A DNA stretch of 64,000 nucleotides. Origin: Siminovitchia sediminis. Lineage in GTDB: Bacteria; Bacillota; Bacilli; Bacillales; Bacillaceae_C. How positions within the stretch are numbered: position 1 is the first letter of the stretch; the number at the start of each line of letters is the position of its first letter. The DNA lies in NCBI RefSeq assembly GCF_042680885.1, contig NZ_JBHUEO010000001.1, positions 1-64,000 of the forward strand, written 5' to 3'. The notes beneath the pieces are model-generated. The model was not told the DNA's origin, made no database searches, and saw only the letters and a list, made by a program, of their open reading frames with translations. This document shows positions 51,676-59,373 of the stretch, one piece after another. The translations under genes were made by a program, and so were the position numbers.

Positions 51676-53526
51676 ATGGCTTTGGAGCTCATTTTAACAT
51701 TCCTCATTTTGGCAGCCACCATCATTTTATTCATGTCCAACCGAATAAGGGCAGATCTTGTGGCGGTGATGGCTCTATTATCATTAGTCCTCACAGGGAT
51801 TTTAAGTCCGACTGAAGCTCTTGTAGGCTTTTCAAACTCAGTCGTTATTATGATAGCTGGTCTTTTCATAATTGGCGCCGGCCTTTTACGGACCGGTCTG
51901 GCTCAAATGGCCAGTAATTTTGTACTGCGTTTTGCCGGGAATAGTGAAAATAAACTATTTGTGATTCTGCTGGTGCTGGTAGCTTTAATTGGTACTTTTA
52001 TGAGCAATACCGGGACCGTGGCTATTATGCTTCCGATCGTCGTCAGTATCGCTATCAGCATTAACAGCAGTCCATCAAAGTTTTTAATTCCTTTGTCATT
52101 TATCGCAAGTTTTTCTGGTTTATTAACGTTGATTGCTTCGCCTGCCAACCTTATCGCCAGCCAGACACTCGCGGACAATGGATATGATAAACTAAAGTTT
52201 TTTGATATTACTCCTGTGGGTATCGTTGGTGTGATTACTGGTATTATTTATTTATATGCGGTCCGGAATAGACTGCTGCCGAAAGGGAAGAAGAGGGGCA
52301 ACAATGAAGAAGAATATCATTTATCACCCGAGCAGCTGGCAGCCGATTATGAACTGGGCGGCAGCTTGTACCGGGTGAGTGTGCCTGAAGATTCCCCAAT
52401 GGTCGGGAAAAAGCTGACTGAATTGGCAACGCCCGCTGCATACCAGCTGTACATTTTAAAGATTGTCAGAAAATCGGGGGAAGGGCTGAACTTACTTCCG
52501 ATGACATATCATGAAATGGCTGGGCCCAAAAGTGTAATCCAGCCCAATGACCACCTGTATTTACAGGGAAAACCGGAAAACCTGGAAAAAATGGTGGCAG
52601 ATTTTGGCCTGCTTTTTGAGGAGGAGGAATCTGAAGTCGATGAGCTGGTCACAAAGCAGCTTGGAATGGCAGAGGTCCTATTAACTCCTCATTCCAGCCT
52701 CATCAATCAGACGCCAAAAAGTATTAAATTTAGAGAAAAATATGATTTAAACATTCTGGGGATCAAACGTCAAGGGCAGTATGTGTTGAATGAGCCGGCT
52801 AAGCAGCGGCTCCGTTTCGGGGATTCTTTATTGGTGCAGGGGTCATGGGATTCAATTGAACTGTTGTCCCAGGAGACGAACGATGTAGTGGTTGTCGGAC
52901 AGCCGCAGGAACATGCCAATGCAGCTGCAGCAAGCGGGAAAGCACCGGTGGCAGGCGGTATTATAGCATTGGTCGTATTTCTGATGATTTTTGAGATATT
53001 TCCTACAGTCATTTCTGTGTTAATCGGAGCGGTCCTTATGGTATTGACGGGCTGTCTTCGAAATGTCGATGATGCTTATGGACAGATTAATTTTGAGACC
53101 ATTGTCCTGGTGGCTGCCATGCTGCCGATGGCTACAGCACTGGAAAAAACTGGAGGAGTCATGATTTTGGCTGAAGGTATTATTAAAACACTCGGAGGAC
53201 TGGGAAGCTTGGGGGTCTTTGCCGGTATTTATTTGCTGTCGATGATTTTTGGCCAGTTTATCAGCAATACAGCAACAGCCGTGCTCTTTGCACCAATTGC
53301 GATGAATGCAGCACTGACAATAGACGCCAATCCATATACATTTTTAATCGGCGTTGCTGTAGCGTCCAATATGGCTTTCGCTACTCCTGTAGCTTCTCCG
53401 ACTAACGCAATGGTAATGAACGCGGGTGGATATAAGGTGACCGACTTTGTAAAAATCGGTATTCCGTTAATGGCGATTGTTTTTATAGTGATGCTATTTG
53501 CCATTCCGTTTTTCTTTCCTTTGTAA
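51676..53526 (+). CDS. SLC13/DASS-type anion transporter with TrkA-C domains
   Basis: A 616-residue membrane protein with about eleven helices in two halves. Between them are two RCK/TrkA-C domains (about 210-295 and 310-400; GSLYRVSVPEDSPMVGKKL, YDLNILGIKRQGQYVLNEPA). The transport signatures are SNTGTVAIMLPIVVSIAISI in the first half and FISNTATAVLFAPIAMNAAL in the second. The family moves sulfate or dicarboxylates with sodium. The ATG at 51676 is chosen (AAAGGCGG just before). A TTG two codons on has better spacing. The open frame runs 200 bases further upstream, over the MOSC gene. Confidence 0.88.
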   Translation: MALELILTFLILAATIILFMSNRIRADLVAVMALLSLVLTGILSPTEALVGFSNSVVIMIAGLFIIGAGLLRTGLAQMASNFVLRFAGNSENKLFVILLVLVALIGTFMSNTGTVAIMLPIVVSIAISINSSPSKFLIPLSFIASFSGLLTLIASPANLIASQTLADNGYDKLKFFDITPVGIVGVITGIIYLYAVRNRLLPKGKKRGNNEEEYHLSPEQLAADYELGGSLYRVSVPEDSPMVGKKLTELATPAAYQLYILKIVRKSGEGLNLLPMTYHEMAGPKSVIQPNDHLYLQGKPENLEKMVADFGLLFEEEESEVDELVTKQLGMAEVLLTPHSSLINQTPKSIKFREKYDLNILGIKRQGQYVLNEPAKQRLRFGDSLLVQGSWDSIELLSQETNDVVVVGQPQEHANAAAASGKAPVAGGIIALVVFLMIFEIFPTVISVLIGAVLMVLTGCLRNVDDAYGQINFETIVLVAAMLPMATALEKTGGVMILAEGIIKTLGGLGSLGVFAGIYLLSMIFGQFISNTATAVLFAPIAMNAALTIDANPYTFLIGVAVASNMAFATPVASPTNAMVMNAGGYKVTDFVKIGIPLMAIVFIVMLFAIPFFFPL

Positions 53527-53531
53527 AATAG

Positions 53532-53568
53532 ACAGGCCTTTGCTTTGTAAGTCAAAGCAGGGGCCTGT
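53532..53568 (+). terminator. Terminator-like hairpin after the SLC13 gene
   Basis: ACAGGCC-TGCTTTG pairs with CAAAGCA-GGCCTGT with small bulges. Weak T content follows. Confidence 0.65.
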
Positions 53569-54191
53569 TCGGATTTCGCCGGTATATTTCGGAACATCAT
53601 TGAGCCTAAGAAACTGTATTGTGTCAATCAAAGGGGAAGGGAAACTTGTTGCGCTTTAAATTCATAAAGCGGCAGCCCAGACACCTTCAAAAGCTAAAAG
53701 AGAAGGTACAGGTATGGTTGCTAAGCTGGAGTTATCGCACGGTATTACTGCCGCATTTCAATAAGATTTTACAATTACTCGGGAGGATTTCAGGAGTTAT
53801 TCCTCCCGTGTTTTAATTTTAGATGCCGCTTCGGTAGCATTTCTTCCAGAAACCCGCCTGTGTTTTCAATTCGGGCGCTCCTTCGGAAGGATTTACGCCG
53901 TTGTATCGTCGCTTCAAGAAGCCTGCTTCAATTAACTTGACTTCCATTAATTCCAAACAGGTGATGAGACAAAAAAAAACTGCTGCCTGCTGGGATAACA
54001 AAGCCCAAATAGCCGATCAAGCCGTAAAAACCAGTGTCAGACGAGGTTAATTAAGGAATCGTATGGTTTAAGGAAAGACTATAATGCTTAAGAATCTTGC
54101 TGATCACTTTCTGTTTTACAACATAGGCAATATGATTAAAAACTGCAAAAGCAGATAAAACTTGCACTTATCCCCAACGCAACCAGCCCTG
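53569..54191. other. Gene-poor stretch with short frames and a second terminator
   Basis: No clear gene. A plus-strand frame from TTG 53648 (about 56 codons, basic, LRFKFIKRQPRHLQKLKEKV) has AAGGGGAAGGG upstream and a CGGGAGGA/TCCTCCCG hairpin (53780-53808) directly after, so a small transcript is possible. On the minus strand 53819-54001 encodes two similar segments (EAGFLKRRYNG and QAGFWKKCYRSG). They suggest a short degenerate repeat. Confidence 0.35.
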
Positions 54192-55058
54192 CTAATCTGA
54201 AACATACCGCTTCAGTACAGCATCAACCTGTCCACCATAAGCTTCCCCAAAGATGTTCAGATGAACCAGGAGATAATACAGCTGGTACAAAGGCTTGATG
54301 TCGTGATAACTTTCATCGAGCGGATAGGTATGGTTGTAGGCTTCATAAAACGCTGATGAAAATCCGCCAAACAACTCAGTGAATGCAAGTTCCAGATGTC
54401 TGTCCCCATATAAAAACGATGGGTCAATTAAGTAAGGATCTCCCCCTGGACCTGCCAGCCAGTTCCCGCCCCACAGATCCCCATGTAAAGAGGATGGAGG
54501 GACATCTGCAGGAATCCATCTTTCCAGTTGTCCAAGAAGCTTTTCCAAACGGTCGCGCCGCTTTCCGGTTATAGCCCCTTTACGTATTCCCTGTTCCAGC
54601 TGTGCTCCTAATCTTTTTTTACGGTAATAATCCAGCCAACCGGAATACAGTCCATTGGGCTGATGGACGATTCCGACATAAGTATCTTTTTCCAATCCAT
54701 GTTGTTTACCGAATGTTTGGTGCATGGCAGCTACATTCTCTCCCAATGTTGTTTGTGTCTTGGGAGATTCCTCTCCCGACAGCCATTCCATGATCAAAAA
54801 GGCTTTTCCCGGTTCATCAGAGAACGCCAGCACTTCAGGAACAGAAACAGATTGAGTAGCCAGAATCCGCTGTAATCCATCTGCTTCCAGTTCAAAGAAA
54901 TGATTTGGAGAATGATTATGGTGTTTGATAAAATACTTTCTTTTTTCACTTTCCACGAAAAAACTTTTATTGATGGATCCGCCGGCTACACGCTGTATTT
55001 CCATTATTGTTGTTTGATCATTTGCGCAGTTTAAGGCTTGGCGAATGATATGATGCAT
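54192..55058 (-). CDS. Fructosamine kinase family protein
   Basis: A 288-residue protein of the fructosamine kinase (FN3K) family, with an aminoglycoside phosphotransferase-like fold. The catalytic loop is SLHGDLWGGNW near residue 192, and the metal-binding aspartate lies in LIDPSFLYGDRHLELAFTEL. VAGGSINKSFFVES and KHHNHSPNHFFELEADGL are typical. These kinases phosphorylate glycated amines or proteins so that the sugar falls off, a repair reaction. AGGAGGTG before the ATG. Stand-alone gene, divergent from a lipoprotein gene. Confidence 0.9.
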   Translation of the reverse strand: MHHIIRQALNCANDQTTIMEIQRVAGGSINKSFFVESEKRKYFIKHHNHSPNHFFELEADGLQRILATQSVSVPEVLAFSDEPGKAFLIMEWLSGEESPKTQTTLGENVAAMHQTFGKQHGLEKDTYVGIVHQPNGLYSGWLDYYRKKRLGAQLEQGIRKGAITGKRRDRLEKLLGQLERWIPADVPPSSLHGDLWGGNWLAGPGGDPYLIDPSFLYGDRHLELAFTELFGGFSSAFYEAYNHTYPLDESYHDIKPLYQLYYLLVHLNIFGEAYGGQVDAVLKRYVSD

Positions 55059-55204
55059 GTAAAGACACCTCCTGCTGCATTACTCTTATCTTAACAAATA
55101 AGTCATATAAAAAAAGACCTTCCTGATCCTGGGTCTTTTGTTATAAAATAGTGCTTAAATCTGTCGATAATAGATACATAGAGACGTATACAGGAGGAAA
55201 GACA

Positions 55205-56224
55205 ATGAAAATAGCGAGGATGGGCATATTGGCATGCCTGCTGCTTTTAGTCATGTATGGATGTTCCAATACGAATAAAATTTATGAAAAAATGATGGAA
55301 CAAGGATTACAGGAGATTGAAGAGGCAAATTACGGCAGCGCTCAGTCATTCTTTGAAAATGCACTGGAAGAAGAACCTGAAGATGAAAAAGCTGCGATTC
55401 TGCTAAAACAGACAAAAGATATATTAAAAGCCCAGGAGCACTTTGATGAAGGGGCATTTGACGCAGCAAAAGAAGCGGCTAATGAAGCAGCCAATACAGA
55501 GGAAGGTTCGGATAAGCTGGTAGAAAAGGCAGAGAGCCTCATTGAACAAATGGCAAAATTGGAAAATGAAAAAAAGACCTATGTCGGAAGTTACGAACAG
55601 GCGGAAGAGTGGTTTGAACAGGGTAAGCTGGCAGAATCTATCAACACATTTGAAAGCCTCTTAAGGAACGACTTAAGCCACCCTTTTTTTGCTGATATAC
55701 ATAAGGATATTGAAAGTTCACTTTCAAAGGTAAAGTTGGCCAAAGAAAAAGCAGAGGCGGATGCAAAGGCTCAAGCGGAAGCAGAGGCCAAGGCAAAAGC
55801 AGAAGCAGAAGCGAAGGCCAAAGCGGAGGCTGAGGAAAAAGCTAAAGCAGAAGCTCAAGCGAGGGCAGCTGCCGAACAGGCTGAGAAAGAACAAAAAGCT
55901 GAAGCAGAAAAATTAAAACAGGAAGCCAAGGGTGTTGGAGCAGCGGAAGGATATTGGGTAACAGCAGACCGTACAGAAGCCTGTCATATCACTTCAACTT
56001 ACTTTGCCTGTGCCGTCGCATTTTCAGATGTCGGATTTCATGATCAAATCCAAAGCATCCGTCATGTCAGTGATACGCAAATAGACATAACTTTTGAAAA
56101 CGGGTATACTTCTACAGTAACGCTGGTCAGCGAGGATGTCTTGCAGACAGAAACCGGCCAGTTGCAACGAGTTTCCAAAAAAGAGGCCAACAGCATTTAT
56201 GAAGGCTATTATGAGCTGCCTTAA
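55205..56224 (+). CDS. TPR-like lipoprotein with a charged Ala/Glu/Lys helix
   Basis: A 339-residue lipoprotein. ILACLLLLVMYGC provides the lipobox (cysteine near residue 21). Residues about 28-180 form TPR-like helical repeats (ANYGSAQSFFENALEEEPED). Residues about 180-245 are a long Ala/Glu/Lys helix (KAEAEAKAKAEAEAKAKAEA) probably acting as a rigid spacer. The C-terminal domain (about 248-339) is beta-rich with a cysteine pair (ACHITSTYFACAVAF). GGAGG with suitable spacing fixes ATG 55205. Function unknown. Confidence 0.78.
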   Translation: MKIARMGILACLLLLVMYGCSNTNKIYEKMMEQGLQEIEEANYGSAQSFFENALEEEPEDEKAAILLKQTKDILKAQEHFDEGAFDAAKEAANEAANTEEGSDKLVEKAESLIEQMAKLENEKKTYVGSYEQAEEWFEQGKLAESINTFESLLRNDLSHPFFADIHKDIESSLSKVKLAKEKAEADAKAQAEAEAKAKAEAEAKAKAEAEEKAKAEAQARAAAEQAEKEQKAEAEKLKQEAKGVGAAEGYWVTADRTEACHITSTYFACAVAFSDVGFHDQIQSIRHVSDTQIDITFENGYTSTVTLVSEDVLQTETGQLQRVSKKEANSIYEGYYELP

Positions 56225-56238
56225 TGAATTTGAGCATA

Positions 56239-56278
56239 GCACCTCATGGATCATCAAACATCCGGAGGTGCTTTTTTA
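56239..56278 (+). terminator. Terminator after the TPR-like lipoprotein
   Basis: AGCACCTC pairs with GAGGTGCT, followed by a T-run. Confidence 0.85.
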
Positions 56279-56366
56279 AATGCATTCTCCAGATATGTAA
56301 AAGGTTTTTCACATTTTTTGTCGTACTCATCTATAAGTATGCTTTTACAAATAACTTAGAAAGGGG

Positions 56367-57194
56367 TTGCTTTTTATTTATACAGATAAAAAGAAAAAGA
56401 TACATCGTGCCGCCTATGGCACTAATGAAAATCAATTTGGTGATTTACGAATTCCGGAAGGCAGCGGTCCCTTCCCGGTAGCGATCATCATTCATGGAGG
56501 CTTTTGGAGAGCGGCATTTGATCTGGAGCAAATGAATCAATTGGCGGATGCCTTAACAAATCATGGAGTTGCTGCCTGGAATGTAGAATATCGCCGTGTT
56601 GGCCAAGAGGGAGGAGGCTGGCCGGGAACATTTTTGGATATTGCAAAAGCAGCTGACCATCTTCGAGTACTTGCTAAATCGTATCCACTTGATATGACTC
56701 GTGTAATCGCCGTCGGCCATTCAGCAGGCGGGCATCTGGCTTCATGGCTCGCAGCACGTCACAAACTTCCCGCAGACAGTGAATTATACACGTCAGATCA
56801 TCCTTTGCCCTTAAAAGGAGTGATCAGTCTTGCCGGAGTTTGTGATTTAGAATTAATGCATGATATACACCAAATGAAAGAGACATTATATGGAATTGTT
56901 GATAATCCAACCCGTGATTTCATCGGCGGAAAGCCGGAAGAACAGAAACGCCGCTATCAAGATGGATCACCGCGTGAACTTTTACCGATAGGTGTACCGC
57001 ATGTTCTTATTCATGGCACTTTAGACGTCAACGTCCCAGTAGGGTTAAGTGAGCATTTTGAAAGGGCTGCCGCCCAGTCAGGGGATTCAGTCACCCTTAA
57101 AACAATTCCGACAGCCGAGCATTTCAAGTTGATTTTGCCGGATATGGAGGCTTGGCCGGTTTTGTTAGAAGCGGTGGATACTTTGTTAAAGTAA
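56367..57194 (+). CDS. Alpha/beta hydrolase (esterase/kynurenine formamidase-like)
   Basis: A hydrolase of up to 275 residues with the oxyanion motif IIHGGFWRA near residue 35, the nucleophile elbow GHSAGGH near residue 117 and the catalytic histidine in TAEHFKLI near residue 251. The HGGFW and GHSAGGHLASW patterns are shared with formamidase-like esterases. The start is unclear: the TTG at 56367 directly abuts AAAGGGG, which is too close, while the ATT at 56376 has ideal spacing. AUU initiation is possible but rare. Stand-alone gene with a strong terminator. Confidence 0.82.
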   Translation: MLFIYTDKKKKIHRAAYGTNENQFGDLRIPEGSGPFPVAIIIHGGFWRAAFDLEQMNQLADALTNHGVAAWNVEYRRVGQEGGGWPGTFLDIAKAADHLRVLAKSYPLDMTRVIAVGHSAGGHLASWLAARHKLPADSELYTSDHPLPLKGVISLAGVCDLELMHDIHQMKETLYGIVDNPTRDFIGGKPEEQKRRYQDGSPRELLPIGVPHVLIHGTLDVNVPVGLSEHFERAAAQSGDSVTLKTIPTAEHFKLILPDMEAWPVLLEAVDTLLK

Positions 57195-57197
57195 ACA

Positions 57198-57236
57198 AAA
57201 AAGGTTGTGAGCTTTTTATTCTCACAACCTTTTTGG
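57198..57236. terminator. Bidirectional terminator between the esterase and DinB genes
   Basis: AAAAAGGTTGTGAG pairs with CTCACAACCTTTTT. Confidence 0.88.
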
Positions 57237-57333
57237 AGGCAGTTCTTTCCGATGGTAGTCAATTACGCTTATCCGCAAAGATTGACTGCCTCCATTGAAG
57301 TTCCTCTATGCCGGAATAAAATTCAGATGATGT

Positions 57334-57792
57334 TTATTTCAATACATTCTGCATGGATTTCACGATACCCAGATGGATACCGTCATGCCAAGTTACAAAC
57401 TGGAGTGCCGCATCAACAGTATCCAGCTTTAAATAACGGATATCAACCGTCTCTGAAGCCCGATTCTTTACTTTGCCTTGAAAAAACTCCATGATGCGTT
57501 TGCCCTGTTTTTTTAAGGCGTCCATGATTTCAACCACAGAAGGGGGCTCTTCTTCCCATTTAAACGGACTTGTCCCATCAATAAAGAAATCGTACCATTC
57601 CGGATGAATGATCTCATAGTCTTTATCTGCTTTGCTCAAATAGTCTTCGGCCGTAATATACATATGACCGGCATTCCAGCGGATTGTATTCGGAAAATTT
57701 TCGATTTTTGTATCCCAAGTACCTTCTTTTGTATTTCCCAAGGCGATCAATACAGCTGCCCGGGAATATTCGAACATATTTAGCGATTCCAT
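57334..57792 (-). CDS. DinB family protein
   Basis: A 152-residue four-helix bundle of the DinB/YfiT superfamily. Putative metal-binding histidines lie in TIRWNAGHMYITAEDYL near residue 42 and FVTWHDGIHLGIVK near residue 135. Members act as metal-dependent thiol transferases or have unknown roles. AAAGGAAG-type site before ATG. Stand-alone gene, convergent with the esterase gene. Confidence 0.88.
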   Translation of the reverse strand: MESLNMFEYSRAAVLIALGNTKEGTWDTKIENFPNTIRWNAGHMYITAEDYLSKADKDYEIIHPEWYDFFIDGTSPFKWEEEPPSVVEIMDALKKQGKRIMEFFQGKVKNRASETVDIRYLKLDTVDAALQFVTWHDGIHLGIVKSMQNVLK

Positions 57793-57807
57793 TTTATCGA
57801 ACTTCCT

Positions 57808-57972
57808 TTATCCTTGTTTTACAACATTATATTCCACAATTACAGGGACTTCCAATGATTTGTTTATAACGTAAACATCTTGATGGTAAATCCCCTTGCC
57901 ATGACTCACTACACATCGGCCCGGGCTAAGAGGGTAAATGGTGGCTTCAAAATAACATATGGCTCTGTTCAT
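57808..57972 (-). CDS. Possible 54-residue small protein
   Basis: From ATG 57972, with AGGTGA five bases before it, a frame of 54 codons begins MNRAICYFEATIYPLSPGRC and ends VPVIVEYNVVKQG. The ribosome site and the ordered hydrophobic pattern favour a real protein. It lies directly upstream of the dinB-type gene on the same strand, 15 bases apart. Family not recognised. Confidence 0.4.
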   Translation of the reverse strand: MNRAICYFEATIYPLSPGRCVVSHGKGIYHQDVYVINKSLEVPVIVEYNVVKQG

Positions 57973-58154
57973 CCCATTCACCTTAAAAACCCATGCCAAC
58001 TCAACGCTTTTCAAAAGTTTATTTACAATTATGTATAGATTTTTCGACAAAAGCATGGGGATGTTTCAAAAAGGGAAATATGAGGGTGACGTACCGGTTT
58101 TTTTTAAGTATAATCCAACATGATAAGGTATTTAGATATGGAGAGTGCATTGAA

Positions 58155-59072
58155 TTGAAAACGATAACAGTTCAGGACTTAATCGATAGATTTTCATTGG
58201 AAGTTTTGGCTGGAAAAGATCACTTGGACCGTAAAATTACCACAAACCGTGCCCATCGCCCGGGTCTGGAGTTTGTGGGCTATTTTGACTTTTTCCCAAC
58301 TGAGCTTGTTCAGGTACTTGGTGTTAAGGAGCTTACTTTTTTAAAAAGATTAAGTGACCAGGAACAAAAGTTAAGAATCGGCAATATCGTGAACTATCAC
58401 CCGCCTTGTTTTATTATTACAGCGCACCAGGAGTGTCCCAAATACTTGATGGAATGCTGCATTAATGAAAAGATCCCTTTGCTTCGGACAGATGATGACC
58501 CTACATCTGAATTCATCCGGAAAATGGATGCTTATTTGTTAAAGGCACTTGCACCGGAAATGGCCATTCACGGTGTTTGCGTAAATGTTTCGGGTATTGG
58601 CGTTTTACTTAGAGGGAAATCGGGCATCGGAAAAAGCGAAACCGCCCATACATTAATCAGAAGGGGACACCGCCTTGTTGCCGATGATGTGGTTACCATT
58701 AAAAAGCTCGGTCCTCAAACTATTTTGGGCACCCATGACAATACGACCAGGGAACTGCTTGCTCTGCGGAGCATCGGGCTTGTAAACGTGGTGCGTCTAT
58801 ACGGAAGAGAGGCGTTTCAGGATCAAACACGGATTGTGCTGGATATTGAGTTGACCAAATGGGAAGAAAACTCCCTGAATAATGAATTGGAGCATGAGCC
58901 ACAATTTACCGATTATATGGGTGTGAAGATTCCGCATATAGAAATCCAGCTTCAGCCCGGGCGTGATGTGGCTGGCTTGATCGAAGCGGCTGCAAACAAT
59001 TGGTATCTTCAGAAAGAGGGTTACAGTGCTGCGGAAGAGTTCTCAAAAAGGCTTGGAATTGATCATATTTAG
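58155..59072 (+). CDS. HPr kinase/phosphorylase-like protein
   Basis: A 305-residue protein colinear with HprK, the enzyme that phosphorylates serine 46 of HPr and controls carbon catabolite repression. The P-loop is GKSGIGKSET, preceded by the catalytic histidine in AIHGVCVN and followed by RRGHRLVADDVV. The HprK signature region reads SIGLVNVVRLYGREAF instead of the usual GLGIINVMTLFGAGAV, and the usual lgt/ppaX neighbours are missing. It is therefore probably a second, divergent copy. Start taken at TTG 58155, nine bases after GGAGAG. The open frame extends upstream to 57993 without a site. Confidence 0.82.
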   Translation: MKTITVQDLIDRFSLEVLAGKDHLDRKITTNRAHRPGLEFVGYFDFFPTELVQVLGVKELTFLKRLSDQEQKLRIGNIVNYHPPCFIITAHQECPKYLMECCINEKIPLLRTDDDPTSEFIRKMDAYLLKALAPEMAIHGVCVNVSGIGVLLRGKSGIGKSETAHTLIRRGHRLVADDVVTIKKLGPQTILGTHDNTTRELLALRSIGLVNVVRLYGREAFQDQTRIVLDIELTKWEENSLNNELEHEPQFTDYMGVKIPHIEIQLQPGRDVAGLIEAAANNWYLQKEGYSAAEEFSKRLGIDHI

Positions 59073-59138
59073 ACGACTCCCTTAGCCGCCAAATCTCGGT
59101 GTGTAATGACTATCTGTACGTATTTGATAAAATCCTCC

Positions 59139-59172
59139 TATAATTTGGAGGTGTCCCGGGTTTGCCCGGGGT
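59139..59172 (+). other. TATAAT and GC-rich hairpin after the hprK-like gene
   Basis: A perfect TATAAT at 59139-59144 is followed by CCCGGG-TTTG-CCCGGG (59155-59170), then by the bidirectional terminator. It could produce a short RNA of about 75 bases. The -35 is poor. Confidence 0.25.
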
Positions 59173-59178
59173 TAAACT

Positions 59179-59224
59179 AAAAAGACAGACAGGCAACATT
59201 TTTAATGCCTGTCTGTCTTTTTTC
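59179..59224. terminator. Bidirectional terminator between hprK-like and oxidase genes
   Basis: AAAAAGACAGACAGGCA at 59179-59195 pairs exactly with TGCCTGTCTGTCTTTTT at 59206-59222. It suits both converging transcripts. Confidence 0.92.
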
Positions 59225-59286
59225 AGTTATTAAGTATAAGGGAGATGTGATTGTGAGCAGCCTCCAGGCTTTGGACGAATCTTACA

Positions 59287-59361
59287 TTATTTTTGTAATT
59301 CTACAGAAATGGCCAAAATAATTAAAGTGACAATCATGATGGAGAATATCACCATGAACAT
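59287..59361 (-). CDS. 24-residue membrane peptide coupled to oxidase subunit I
   Basis: A frame of 24 codons, starting MFMVIFSIMIVTLIILAISV and ending ELQK, forms one membrane helix with a charged tail. AAGGAG seven bases before its ATG overlaps the stop codon of the subunit I gene (TAAGGAG), so translation would be coupled. The spacing, the ribosome site and the membrane character argue for a real tiny subunit or assembly factor. It is too short for standard gene callers. Confidence 0.65.
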   Translation of the reverse strand: MFMVIFSIMIVTLIILAISVELQK

Positions 59362-59373
59362 TCGATCAACTCC

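Noticed and set aside
55760..55920. Ala/Glu/Lys coding repeats as a CRISPR or tandem DNA repeat
   Set aside because: The repetition is in codons of a charged helix and is irregular. There are no spacers.
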